DNA of 64,000 nucleotides, from IMG/VR virus record IMGVR_UViG_3300028581_000024, positions 1 to 64,000 of that record, one strand, 5' to 3'. Under the pieces are notes generated by a model that saw nothing but the letters and a program-made list of their open reading frames with translations, searched no databases and was not told the DNA's origin. The position numbers and the translations under genes are program-made. The stretch is from a virus. Of the stretch, positions 52,773 to 60,038 are shown piece after piece (the stretch's first letter is position 1; each line of letters starts with the position of its first letter).

Positions 52773-53406
52773 GCAAGATTTTTTTTAATTTTTCGCAAAC
52801 CAGCAATGGCCAGCTGTTTGGCGGACGTACTGCCTAAAAATTTAGTTCGGAAGACAGAAATGTTGTCGTAGATATCTCCTAAAGTAAATCTAAGCAAATC
52901 AGGGTCATGTAATTGCAATTGTTTTTCAAAATTGGCAAATACAAACAGATTATAGATGCTAACATTATGATTTTTAAGATGTGTAATAAAGGCATTTTGA
53001 ATCCCATCTTTGTAGTTAGGGTAATCATCAACAGCAATTGCCTTTTCGTCACAAAACTGTTGTATGAACTTTAACCCCTTGACAATATTCTTAAGATGAT
53101 AGCTATCATCAGGTGGTAGTAGCAGCTTCTTCTTTAGTGACATGGTATAAACCTTTATTGCTTTTGGTGAAGAGTAAAAATTTAAATCAAAGCCGCTCTC
53201 ACCGGGGTAAATTGTATACGGTGCATTAAAAAATTCTGTTACATCAACATTTTTATTTCGTGTAAAGAAGTTTTTGAGACGTAGCACGTGGGATATACAA
53301 TTGACTCTTCAAAACCTTCCCACTGCTTTCTGAATCTGAAGGGTAAACCACTCTGGGTTCTAGAAATCTTTAAATATGTATTGTAAATTAGCTTATCTAG
53401 TGTCAT
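52769..53406 (-). CDS. 59: gp59-like helicase loader, split by a frameshift
   Basis: Read in two frames, this gives about 212 residues (T4 gp59 is 217). The first frame starts at an ATG (53406) overlapping the upstream stop, reads MTLDKLIYNTYLKISRTQSG and ends at 53239. The second frame continues from about 53287 with LRLKNFFTRNKNVDV to a stop at 52769 and has only a GTG start. A -1 slip at an A5 run (53275-53271), or a missing A in the sequence, would join them. The context, directly upstream of gp32, is that of gp59, which loads gp41. The C-terminal segment HLKNHNVSIYNLFVFANFEK is similar in layout to the T4 C-terminal domain. Confidence 0.5.
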
Positions 53407-53666
53407 TTTTTGCGGTGATTAAGATATTTCATTATATATTTGCTCTTACACAAGGTAGGATCAAACTCTAAGAATATTCTAACCGCTGATACATCATCTT
53501 CAACATCCATAATACTTTTAAATAAGTTTTTTACTCTAAGATCTTGAAGATAAAGAAGCAAAATGTTTGCAAGATTGTATTTTTTGTTAAAACATATACA
53601 AATATAACTGCAAAAGCATCTAAAAAGATGATCTACTTCCTCGCGATGTAAATTACTAAAATTCAT
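53403..53666 (-). CDS. Small protein upstream of the gp59-like gene
   Basis: 87 residues, cysteine-containing (CFCSYICIC), otherwise helical (LANILLLYLQDLRVKNL). The position corresponds to T4 gp33 (late co-activator), but no sequence match was seen. Stop overlaps the gp59-like start by 4 bases. No clear promoter was found. Confidence 0.55.
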   Translation of the reverse strand: MNFSNLHREEVDHLFRCFCSYICICFNKKYNLANILLLYLQDLRVKNLFKSIMDVEDDVSAVRIFLEFDPTLCKSKYIMKYLNHRKK

Positions 53667-53717
53667 ACAATTTCAATGACTTACTGAGATTTATAACGTG
53701 TTTAATCAAAAGCTAGC

Positions 53718-55082
53718 TTAGGGATTCTCGCTCATTGACGTCAGTGTCTTTGTAAACTGTATAGCCTCCTCACTCTCATTTATTGTATCATCTTCTGTAA
53801 TTACTAGCGTGTTATAATCAATCTTAAGGGCAATACTACCGAAATTAGGCCCGAAACGATTTTTTGACATGCCAATATTAATAAGACCGAGTTCTTTATC
53901 TTCATCTTTTTGCCAAATAGATATAATTGCATCGGACGTTGTAGCAAGACCGATACTTTCAGAGATAGTTTCCAATCCAGGATTATCTACATTATACCCA
54001 GACCGATTTAACTGTGTCGCAGAAACAATTGGACACATAATATCATAACTAATTGCCCTAACTTGCTGTGCACAATACAGAATTCGTTCATAACTATTAT
54101 TGCCTAGAGGACTGTGTAGCAAATTAAGATAATCGAGCACAATTAAATCAATCTTAATACCTTTCTGCATTAACTTTTTAATAAAACCTTTGAGCTGAAA
54201 CGGAGTTAATGTGGATGGTGGGAATTCCTTAATAATAATTTTAGATTTTTTACCCTTAGCTATATCTTTTATCTGCTGTTTAAGAGATTCTGACTCTTCT
54301 TTAAGATGACTAAGCGGAATACTCGTAATAGCTGATGAAAGTCTTCTTGCATACATCATCTCACTCATTTCTAGTGATACAAGCAATACATTTTTACCCT
54401 GCATTGCGACATTTGTTGCAACGTTACCAAGGAAAATACTCTTACCAACGTTAGTTTCACCGGCAAAAACGTACAACGACCTACCATTTTCAAGAAACCC
54501 CCCACCTAATTTGTTATCTAACCACCTCCAACCCGTCTTTACACATGGTTCTTCTCTGTGTAAATCAGAAACAAACCTATCAACCTCGCCAAACAACTCC
54601 AAACCCATATTTTGAGTTAAGTTTACACCTACAGCCTTTTCAAATTTCTCTAAAAGTTCTGCTGTATTAAGCTGTTTACTGTCCAGCCTCTCGGCTGCTT
54701 CAAGTAGCGCGTTATAGACACCCTTTTCCTTGAGAAAAATCTCTGTATTTTCTACCAACTCACTTCTATTGAACTTTTTATCTATATCGGTAAAGGATAT
54801 TACAAGCTTTTTGAAATTTTCTTTTAATTCATCCGTAGTTAAGTACGCTTTTAACTCGGTATGAGTGGGCACAGTACCATGCTCTTTGAAAAAGCTTACA
54901 ATAATACGTACAATATTCTTTGTATCAATATTTTTAAAGAACTTTACATCTAAATGATCTATCACAGAAGATAGAAACACAGGATCAACCAAGCAATTAT
55001 ACGCAATAATGTGCTCGTAAAAATCTAGATCTAGAGTTTTCTTAGATGGGCTCGTTATTCCATTTTCGAATGAAGGCTTCAT
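53718..55082 (-). CDS. 41: Replicative DNA helicase gp41
   Basis: 454 residues (T4 gp41 is 475), DnaB-type. Walker A is GETNVGKS (208-215); L-I-V-L-D-Y-L-N-L follows later as Walker B, then ATQLNRSG near 360-367. It unwinds the fork with primase and loader. The gene overlaps the glycosyltransferase upstream by 41 bases, so the start is coupled or slightly further in. Confidence 0.93.
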   Translation of the reverse strand: MKPSFENGITSPSKKTLDLDFYEHIIAYNCLVDPVFLSSVIDHLDVKFFKNIDTKNIVRIIVSFFKEHGTVPTHTELKAYLTTDELKENFKKLVISFTDIDKKFNRSELVENTEIFLKEKGVYNALLEAAERLDSKQLNTAELLEKFEKAVGVNLTQNMGLELFGEVDRFVSDLHREEPCVKTGWRWLDNKLGGGFLENGRSLYVFAGETNVGKSIFLGNVATNVAMQGKNVLLVSLEMSEMMYARRLSSAITSIPLSHLKEESESLKQQIKDIAKGKKSKIIIKEFPPSTLTPFQLKGFIKKLMQKGIKIDLIVLDYLNLLHSPLGNNSYERILYCAQQVRAISYDIMCPIVSATQLNRSGYNVDNPGLETISESIGLATTSDAIISIWQKDEDKELGLINIGMSKNRFGPNFGSIALKIDYNTLVITEDDTINESEEAIQFTKTLTSMSENP

Positions 55083-55707
55083 TACTCTTATTCCACTCCT
55101 TATCGTTTAAATCCCTTAATCCTGGGCTCTGATGATAGATTAATATAGGCCATACACCTAGTTTAAGCCGGTTCGCGTTGCAAGTCAAGCTAAAATCAAT
55201 GTCATAATGGTGCCACATGAATTGTTCATCAAATCTAGCTCTGGCACCACGTATTTTTCTGTTATCTAAAGCTAAAAAGACACCATCTAGTACAGCAACC
55301 CGTGCAGGTGATGGTCCGAATGTTGTAATAGCCATACTTTCCTCTGAAACTGGGTGAGCTGCAAAGCCTCTATAGTATTCCTTTGAAATCATCCAATGCC
55401 ATAGATTCTTTTCTTTAATTGTTGGGTTTAAACCACCAGCAACCCCGACAATATCAAAGCGCTTTAAAGCTGCCCTTAATGTTTGCAGATTACAATACTC
55501 TAGACTTATGTCATGATGACATAAAATGATAATATCGTATATAGAATTCTCTTTATTTGTTATAACACTATTGTAATACTCTGATAGACCTATAGTTTTG
55601 TTATTATAGACGATATGTAGGTCTATATCTTTTAAATCCTTACAGCTACGTTCGAGTAAACAGTCAGAATCAAGCGGACTTATAGCGAAAATACCTATTT
55701 TACTCAC
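55042..55707 (-). CDS. GT-A type glycosyltransferase-like protein
   Basis: 221 residues. It resembles the small glycosyltransferase family with YYN (44-46), C-H-H-D-I-S (63-68), F-D-I-V-G-V-A-G-G (84-92), DGVF (141-144) and HYDIDFSL (167-174), a likely catalytic and metal-binding set. Substrate and acceptor are unknown; glucosylation of modified DNA or a virion or surface glycan are both possible. GTG start, 6 bases after a -35/-10 pair. It heads the helicase unit. Confidence 0.75.
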   Translation of the reverse strand: MSKIGIFAISPLDSDCLLERSCKDLKDIDLHIVYNNKTIGLSEYYNSVITNKENSIYDIIILCHHDISLEYCNLQTLRAALKRFDIVGVAGGLNPTIKEKNLWHWMISKEYYRGFAAHPVSEESMAITTFGPSPARVAVLDGVFLALDNRKIRGARARFDEQFMWHHYDIDFSLTCNANRLKLGVWPILIYHQSPGLRDLNDKEWNKSNEAFIRKWNNEPI

Positions 55708-55741
55708 GAATAAATATTAATAGATAGATATAAATAATCAA
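55708..55741 (-). promoter_or_regulatory. Sigma70-like promoter
   Basis: TTGATT (55741-55736), 16-base spacer, a weak TAATAT (55719-55714), 6 bases to the GTG at 55707. It overlaps a plus-strand late box. Confidence 0.5.
55729..55736 (+). promoter_or_regulatory. Late promoter box
   Basis: Perfect TATAAATA, 10 bases before the ATG at 55747, so this message would have a few-base leader. Confidence 0.7.
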
Positions 55742-55746
55742 GTATT

Positions 55747-56619
55747 ATGAATTTAGATAGCAAACTAATGTTTGAAGCGTATATCACTAGTAAACAACAG
55801 ATTTTAACTGAAGCTCCAATTGAAATGGGTGGGGATATTAATGTCGAGCCTGTAACAAAAAAGACTTTACCTGGCCAAGGCAAGGGGTATGGTGCCGGTG
55901 CTATTACTAAAATTGCAGCAGCGCAAGGTAAGTCTGAAGAAGATGTTGCAACAGAGATGGCAAAAACGGTTCTAGATTATACAAAAGAGAAAAAAATGGT
56001 TGATGGTAAGGAGGTTTACTACTTCCCTGGTGATCCAAAGACATTCATTAACGAACTAACACCAGTTTTTAAAGATAAGTTTGGTATTCCTGCTTCCATG
56101 GCCGGATTTACTGTGAATTATATTTTAATATATCTATTAAATGCTAAAAAGACTTCTGGTGGATTAAAAATGGATGCACAAAAAGTAAAAGCTGCAAAAG
56201 AAATGAAAGCTGCTACAAAAGCCGAACCAAAAACAGAGACTGTGTATGAGATTGATAAGGCTGTACGTATTCCTGAGAAAAATTTAAGAGCTCTTGTGCT
56301 TAGTCTGCCTGATGATGATGTGCCTGAGCGTGAAATCCTGTCAGTTGTAAAAACAGCTTTGCAAGAGTATAATGAAACACCTGGCTTGGCAAAAGAAGAT
56401 GCAATTAAAATGAGGTCTCTTGAAGTTGTAGACAAATTAACAGAATATGGTGTACTCAAAACAAAACAAATTGAAAAGGCCCAAGCTGAAGGTGAAGGCT
56501 CTGGAGAAGTAGAAACTGTTGAAGATTTTCCTGAAGGTGATGACATTTACTCAGCAGCCAAACAAGAATTTCGCTTGAGAGATACACCAGGTGATAAGAA
56601 TTACGGTGACTTCAGTTAA
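55747..56619 (+). CDS. CTS-type late head protein
   Basis: 290 residues, unrecognised. The N-terminus MNLDSKLMFEAYITSKQ leads to ILTE|A at residues 19-23, a perfect match to the T4 head protease rule and the clearest in the window. The mature part is K/E/A-rich with a folded-looking region at residues 40-140 (GAITKIAAAQGKSEEDVATE) and a helical region near 170-250. It stands alone on the plus strand. Its stop overlaps the converging amidotransferase stop by 4 bases. An internal protein packaged with DNA is likely. Confidence 0.78.
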   Translation: MNLDSKLMFEAYITSKQQILTEAPIEMGGDINVEPVTKKTLPGQGKGYGAGAITKIAAAQGKSEEDVATEMAKTVLDYTKEKKMVDGKEVYYFPGDPKTFINELTPVFKDKFGIPASMAGFTVNYILIYLLNAKKTSGGLKMDAQKVKAAKEMKAATKAEPKTETVYEIDKAVRIPEKNLRALVLSLPDDDVPEREILSVVKTALQEYNETPGLAKEDAIKMRSLEVVDKLTEYGVLKTKQIEKAQAEGEGSGEVETVEDFPEGDDIYSAAKQEFRLRDTPGDKNYGDFS

Positions 56620-57305
56620 CTGAAGAACGGGCTATTAAAATCAAAATTTGCCACTGAAGTTAGTCCCTCTGGGGTTACCTCATACACAACACCTTCTTCA
56701 ACAGCTTCACTTCCTTTGAACTTTACACTACTAAAGGTATTATCAATTTTATTTGCAAACAAAGTACTGCCACACCTGGCTATATATACCCCCCTGTAGT
56801 CAGTGTTTATAATCCATAAACCAAAAGTGCCTTCAAGGTGTGAGAGAGCAGTTGAAATTATCTCAACTGAATGGCCCTGTGAATTGACAGCTTGCTGGAT
56901 CTTGTATAACATAAGTGGAATGGTGCTCGAATCTACTGGGTTCTTCCACTTTGGATCAAACTGTTGCTTAATTTCATCAAAATTTGTCAAAACACCATTG
57001 TGTGCTACAATCCAATTCTCTGTATTGAAGGGGTGAGACGTTTCCCGGGAATACTTTCTCTTCGAAGAGGTTGGTGCTTGTGTATGTCCTAGTAAATAGA
57101 GCGGAGACATCCCAGCATCTTTCAAGCTTTTCTTAATTTCTTTGTCCATATCTTTAACAGCAACAGTACCACTCCAGCGATGTACAATAACATTGCTGTC
57201 TGTGGTTAAAATGGCTAAAGATGTGGAGAAAGTGCCGCGCTTGCGGTTTAAATCGTAAAGATCTAAGAATTGTTCTTGCTTAACAGCGCCAAAAATACCG
57301 CACAT
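56616..57305 (-). CDS. Class II glutamine amidotransferase (stand-alone)
   Basis: 229 residues, Ntn-hydrolase fold. The catalytic cysteine is Cys2 after Met removal (MCGIFGAV), with G-H-T-Q-A-P-T-S-S and AHNGVLTNFDEI as the glutamine-binding segments. It frees ammonia from glutamine for a partner enzyme. The start directly abuts the QueC stop (TAA then ATG), implying a working pair. In archaea a Gat domain fused to QueC makes archaeosine from preQ0, so the pair could do a similar step here. The acceptor is not proven. Confidence 0.88.
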   Translation of the reverse strand: MCGIFGAVKQEQFLDLYDLNRKRGTFSTSLAILTTDSNVIVHRWSGTVAVKDMDKEIKKSLKDAGMSPLYLLGHTQAPTSSKRKYSRETSHPFNTENWIVAHNGVLTNFDEIKQQFDPKWKNPVDSSTIPLMLYKIQQAVNSQGHSVEIISTALSHLEGTFGLWIINTDYRGVYIARCGSTLFANKIDNTFSSVKFKGSEAVEEGVVYEVTPEGLTSVANFDFNSPFFS

Positions 57306-58049
57306 TTAAGTATTATAGTCATCATAATCGATTTTTCTACAATTATACTTCTGCCACACGTGAGATAAGTCTTGTTTGTATGATTGTGGGTCAATGAAAC
57401 CTGCATTAGCAAAGCCTTTAATACGCAAAGCGCTGCTTGCAGAATTAGCATCCGCTTCAGTTTCTCCTGAATAGCAAGTATATGTCTTACTAAATTTAAC
57501 TTTTAACCTTACACCCTCTTTAATAATGTCAGCCTTGACCATCTTTATTAACGGTGCTTCTATTTTAATTTGAACTTCACGATTTAGCGCAAGCACATCG
57601 TTAATCGTAGGCAAAAATTCTGGACTTGCATCCCAATAACCGGCCAAGCTGTCAACTCCCGTCGCGCCATGATATACTTTAACCGCACCCACCGCTTCAG
57701 CATAAGCAGCAGCAACACTCAAAAACATCATGTTACGGTTAGGCACATACGACTTGGGTTGCGCCTCACCAGCAACCTCTCTTATATCAGGCGTATCAAT
57801 ATCATTGTTTGTAAGGCTGCTTGTTGGAGCTATATCTCTTATAAACCGTACATCAATAGTCTTAAACGCACCGCATTTTTTTTCATTGGCATGGTATGCT
57901 GCTAATTCCAATTCACGTAAATGGCGTTGACCATAATTAAAGGCAATTGCAAATACATTCTCTGATCCCGCCTCTTCACATGCTTTGTATAACAAAACTG
58001 TGCTATCCATTCCACCACTTATTGGAATTACAATTTTATTTTGGCTCAT
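57306..58049 (-). CDS. queC: QueC-family 7-cyano-7-deazaguanine synthase-like protein
   Basis: 247 residues. QueC converts carboxy-deazaguanine to preQ0 with ATP and ammonia. Seen: SGGMDST (11-17, ATP loop), NYGQRHLREL (38-47), VPNRNMMFLSVAAAYAEA and DASPEF. The usual C-terminal zinc site has four cysteines; here only C192 (TCYSG) remains and the other positions are A, N or S. The altered end and the neighbouring amidotransferase point to a changed reaction, perhaps like Gat-QueC. No QueD, QueE, FolE or DpdA was found in this window. Confidence 0.87.
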   Translation of the reverse strand: MSQNKIVIPISGGMDSTVLLYKACEEAGSENVFAIAFNYGQRHLRELELAAYHANEKKCGAFKTIDVRFIRDIAPTSSLTNNDIDTPDIREVAGEAQPKSYVPNRNMMFLSVAAAYAEAVGAVKVYHGATGVDSLAGYWDASPEFLPTINDVLALNREVQIKIEAPLIKMVKADIIKEGVRLKVKFSKTYTCYSGETEADANSASSALRIKGFANAGFIDPQSYKQDLSHVWQKYNCRKIDYDDYNT

Positions 58050-58527
58050 GAGATATTTTTGTAAGTTCTGGCGAATATTGTGGAATTATTACACCATCTT
58101 GTGCATCTTTTATATTCTCAAATTTTGCTGTACGTGCTCTTAGCTCGCTCGAGGAGTATACATGCTGTCTTTTATGGTAAAAAAGCTCAATACCATTTTC
58201 AATACAATACTGTTTGCCAGTAAAGTCTCGATCTTTATATTCCTCACTTAAGAAGCGAATGTGTATTGTTTGTGTCTTAAGAAGTTGGAGCAAATCAAAC
58301 TCCGTTTCATAAACAATTATTTCATCAACATATCGACATGCTTGTAATTGTACAAATCGTTCATAAGAACTTTGCACAGGCCTATTTTTTATACCAGGCC
58401 TATCAATTGTTGGGTCTATCTGTAAAGCAGCAATCAAATGATCGCAATGCTGCTTTTCCATCTTTAGCATCGTTACATGACCAGCATGCAACAAGTCAAA
58501 GGAACTACAGTTAAACCCTATTTTCAC
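58036..58527 (-). CDS. Nucleotidyl/cytidylyltransferase-like protein
   Basis: 163 residues. HAGH (14-17) after F-D-L-L is the signature of the cytidylyltransferase superfamily (TagD, RfaE/HldE type), and later R-F-L-S-E-E-Y-K-D-R and YSSSELRAR fit the family. It would transfer a nucleotide to a small phosphorylated alcohol or sugar. The substrate is unknown; it sits between recombinase and QueC in the same operon and overlaps both by a few bases. GTG start. Confidence 0.8.
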   Translation of the reverse strand: MKIGFNCSSFDLLHAGHVTMLKMEKQHCDHLIAALQIDPTIDRPGIKNRPVQSSYERFVQLQACRYVDEIIVYETEFDLLQLLKTQTIHIRFLSEEYKDRDFTGKQYCIENGIELFYHKRQHVYSSSELRARTAKFENIKDAQDGVIIPQYSPELTKISHEPK

Positions 58528-59651
58528 ACGTCTTCTTTTGAAGATTTAGCAGCTTTTGTACTCTTAGGGGACTCCACAACAACGTCCCCAGTAGCATTAC
58601 CATACTTGTAAGCAGCTTCCAGCTTTTTATCAAGAAGCGGGATCAACTCTTCATAGAATTTTGAATCTTTAGTAAAGTTCTTTGCATACCCTAACTTAGT
58701 GCCATCAGGTTTTTGGTATGTGGCACCAGTTTGAATAATGAGGCCATGATTGACTGCCATCTCAAGCAAACCACTATATTTGTCTAAACCGGTTAGATAA
58801 TTTAACTGAATACTTGCTTCTAGAAATGGTGGAACAAAACGATTTTTCACAGTTAATGCTCGCAATGTTGCACCGCTGTAGTTTTTTGCTTCTGGAAGAA
58901 TAGTATCATCTTCATTATTTGCATCTTGCTTTTCATTTCTCTTGGCCAACTGTACAATGACACTAGCCATATACAATGGACCACTACCACCACTCTGACT
59001 TTGTACTAAAGAAGGATACAATGAAGCAGGATCACTGTAAGTGTGGTTAGTCATTAAGATAGTAACACCAGCACGGCCCGCTTTATAGGTCAAAAGACGT
59101 AACAAACTCTTTAGCCCCTTCGCTCTTGTGCCCATGTCAGAAGCTCCCTTGTCTTTCTCAGCATCAGATACTTCTTTACTACTTGCAAGATTGCCCAAGC
59201 TATCCAAGCTGATAATAAATTTACCTTGCATGTTGTGCTCAACAATACTATCAAGGAATGTACTAATCTGATTTCGTGCATTTTCTACTGTATATACCGG
59301 CACATATTTGGTTTTATCGGGGTCTAGACCAACTCCTGCAGTGGTATTCTTATCAATGGCAAACTCTGTATCAAAAATAACTGGAGTTATGCCCTTCTTC
59401 TGGGCAATACCAAGAATTTTATTGACCAACAGAGTTTTACCTGTCTGCGAGGGGCCAGCAAAGATAACTAGACGGCCCTTCGGGACACCACCGTCCTTTA
59501 ACTTACCAGACACAATTGCGTTTAATGCATAGCACCCGGTATCATACCAAGTATCCACGTTACAAAGCGCATTCTCCGAGAGAAATGTTGCTTCTGGGTT
59601 AAGCGCGTCTAACGATTTAAATGCTCTTGAGAGTATTTCGTCTTGGTTCAT
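58524..59651 (-). CDS. uvsX: RecA-like recombinase UvsX
   Basis: 375 residues (T4 UvsX is 391). It drives strand exchange in recombination-dependent replication. Walker A is GPSQTGKT (66-73) and a Walker-B-like IISLDS lies at about 147-152. The ending is charged. The gene overlaps the short gene upstream by one base (TAATG) and the downstream gene by 4. Confidence 0.93.
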   Translation of the reverse strand: MNQDEILSRAFKSLDALNPEATFLSENALCNVDTWYDTGCYALNAIVSGKLKDGGVPKGRLVIFAGPSQTGKTLLVNKILGIAQKKGITPVIFDTEFAIDKNTTAGVGLDPDKTKYVPVYTVENARNQISTFLDSIVEHNMQGKFIISLDSLGNLASSKEVSDAEKDKGASDMGTRAKGLKSLLRLLTYKAGRAGVTILMTNHTYSDPASLYPSLVQSQSGGSGPLYMASVIVQLAKRNEKQDANNEDDTILPEAKNYSGATLRALTVKNRFVPPFLEASIQLNYLTGLDKYSGLLEMAVNHGLIIQTGATYQKPDGTKLGYAKNFTKDSKFYEELIPLLDKKLEAAYKYGNATGDVVVESPKSTKAAKSSKEDV

Positions 59652-60004
59652 TATTCGTCAAATAGCTTAATTACTGGTGCGTCTTTGCCTTTGCCTTCGT
59701 TAACCGGCTTTGCAGCGGCAAAGATTCTTGTATACTGTTCGCCGATCTTTGGATCTAGCTTTACAGCAGACGTGACAATGCTATTTTTCGAGAAATTAAA
59801 TACTGCTCCTTCATTTCTCGATTTCTCCTCAATAAATTCCTTAAAAAATAATGGAATCAATTGAACTTGTAATTGTCCGCTCTGATTAGGGCTAACATGA
59901 AGTACTGCTGGATTCTTTACAGAAAGACCAGCTGCATCTTCAGATACCTTCTCAGCTAGGACTGTTTGACCGACATGATTAATGAATACTGTTATATTGC
60001 TCAT
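59651..60004 (-). CDS. Conserved-looking protein upstream of UvsX
   Basis: 117 residues, unrecognised. Beta-rich start (MSNITVFINHVGQTVLAEKV), then LQVQLIPLFFKEFIEE and a flexible G/K-rich tail (VNEGKGKDAPVI). Close coupling to UvsX suggests a recombination or replication helper. A -35/-10 promoter ends 6 bases before the ATG. Confidence 0.7.
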   Translation of the reverse strand: MSNITVFINHVGQTVLAEKVSEDAAGLSVKNPAVLHVSPNQSGQLQVQLIPLFFKEFIEEKSRNEGAVFNFSKNSIVTSAVKLDPKIGEQYTRIFAAAKPVNEGKGKDAPVIKLFDE

Positions 60005-60038
60005 AAGATTAATATAATGGCTCTTTTGAGAAAATCAA
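60005..60038 (-). promoter_or_regulatory. Sigma70-like promoter of the UvsX operon
   Basis: TTGATT (60038-60033), 16-base spacer, TATATT (60016-60011), 6 bases to the ATG at 60004. The -35 overlaps the gp43 stop. Confidence 0.65.

Noticed and set aside
53403-53666. gp33 (late co-activator) identity for the small gene upstream of the gp59-like gene
   Set aside because: Position fits T4 but no sequence similarity or clamp-binding end was seen.
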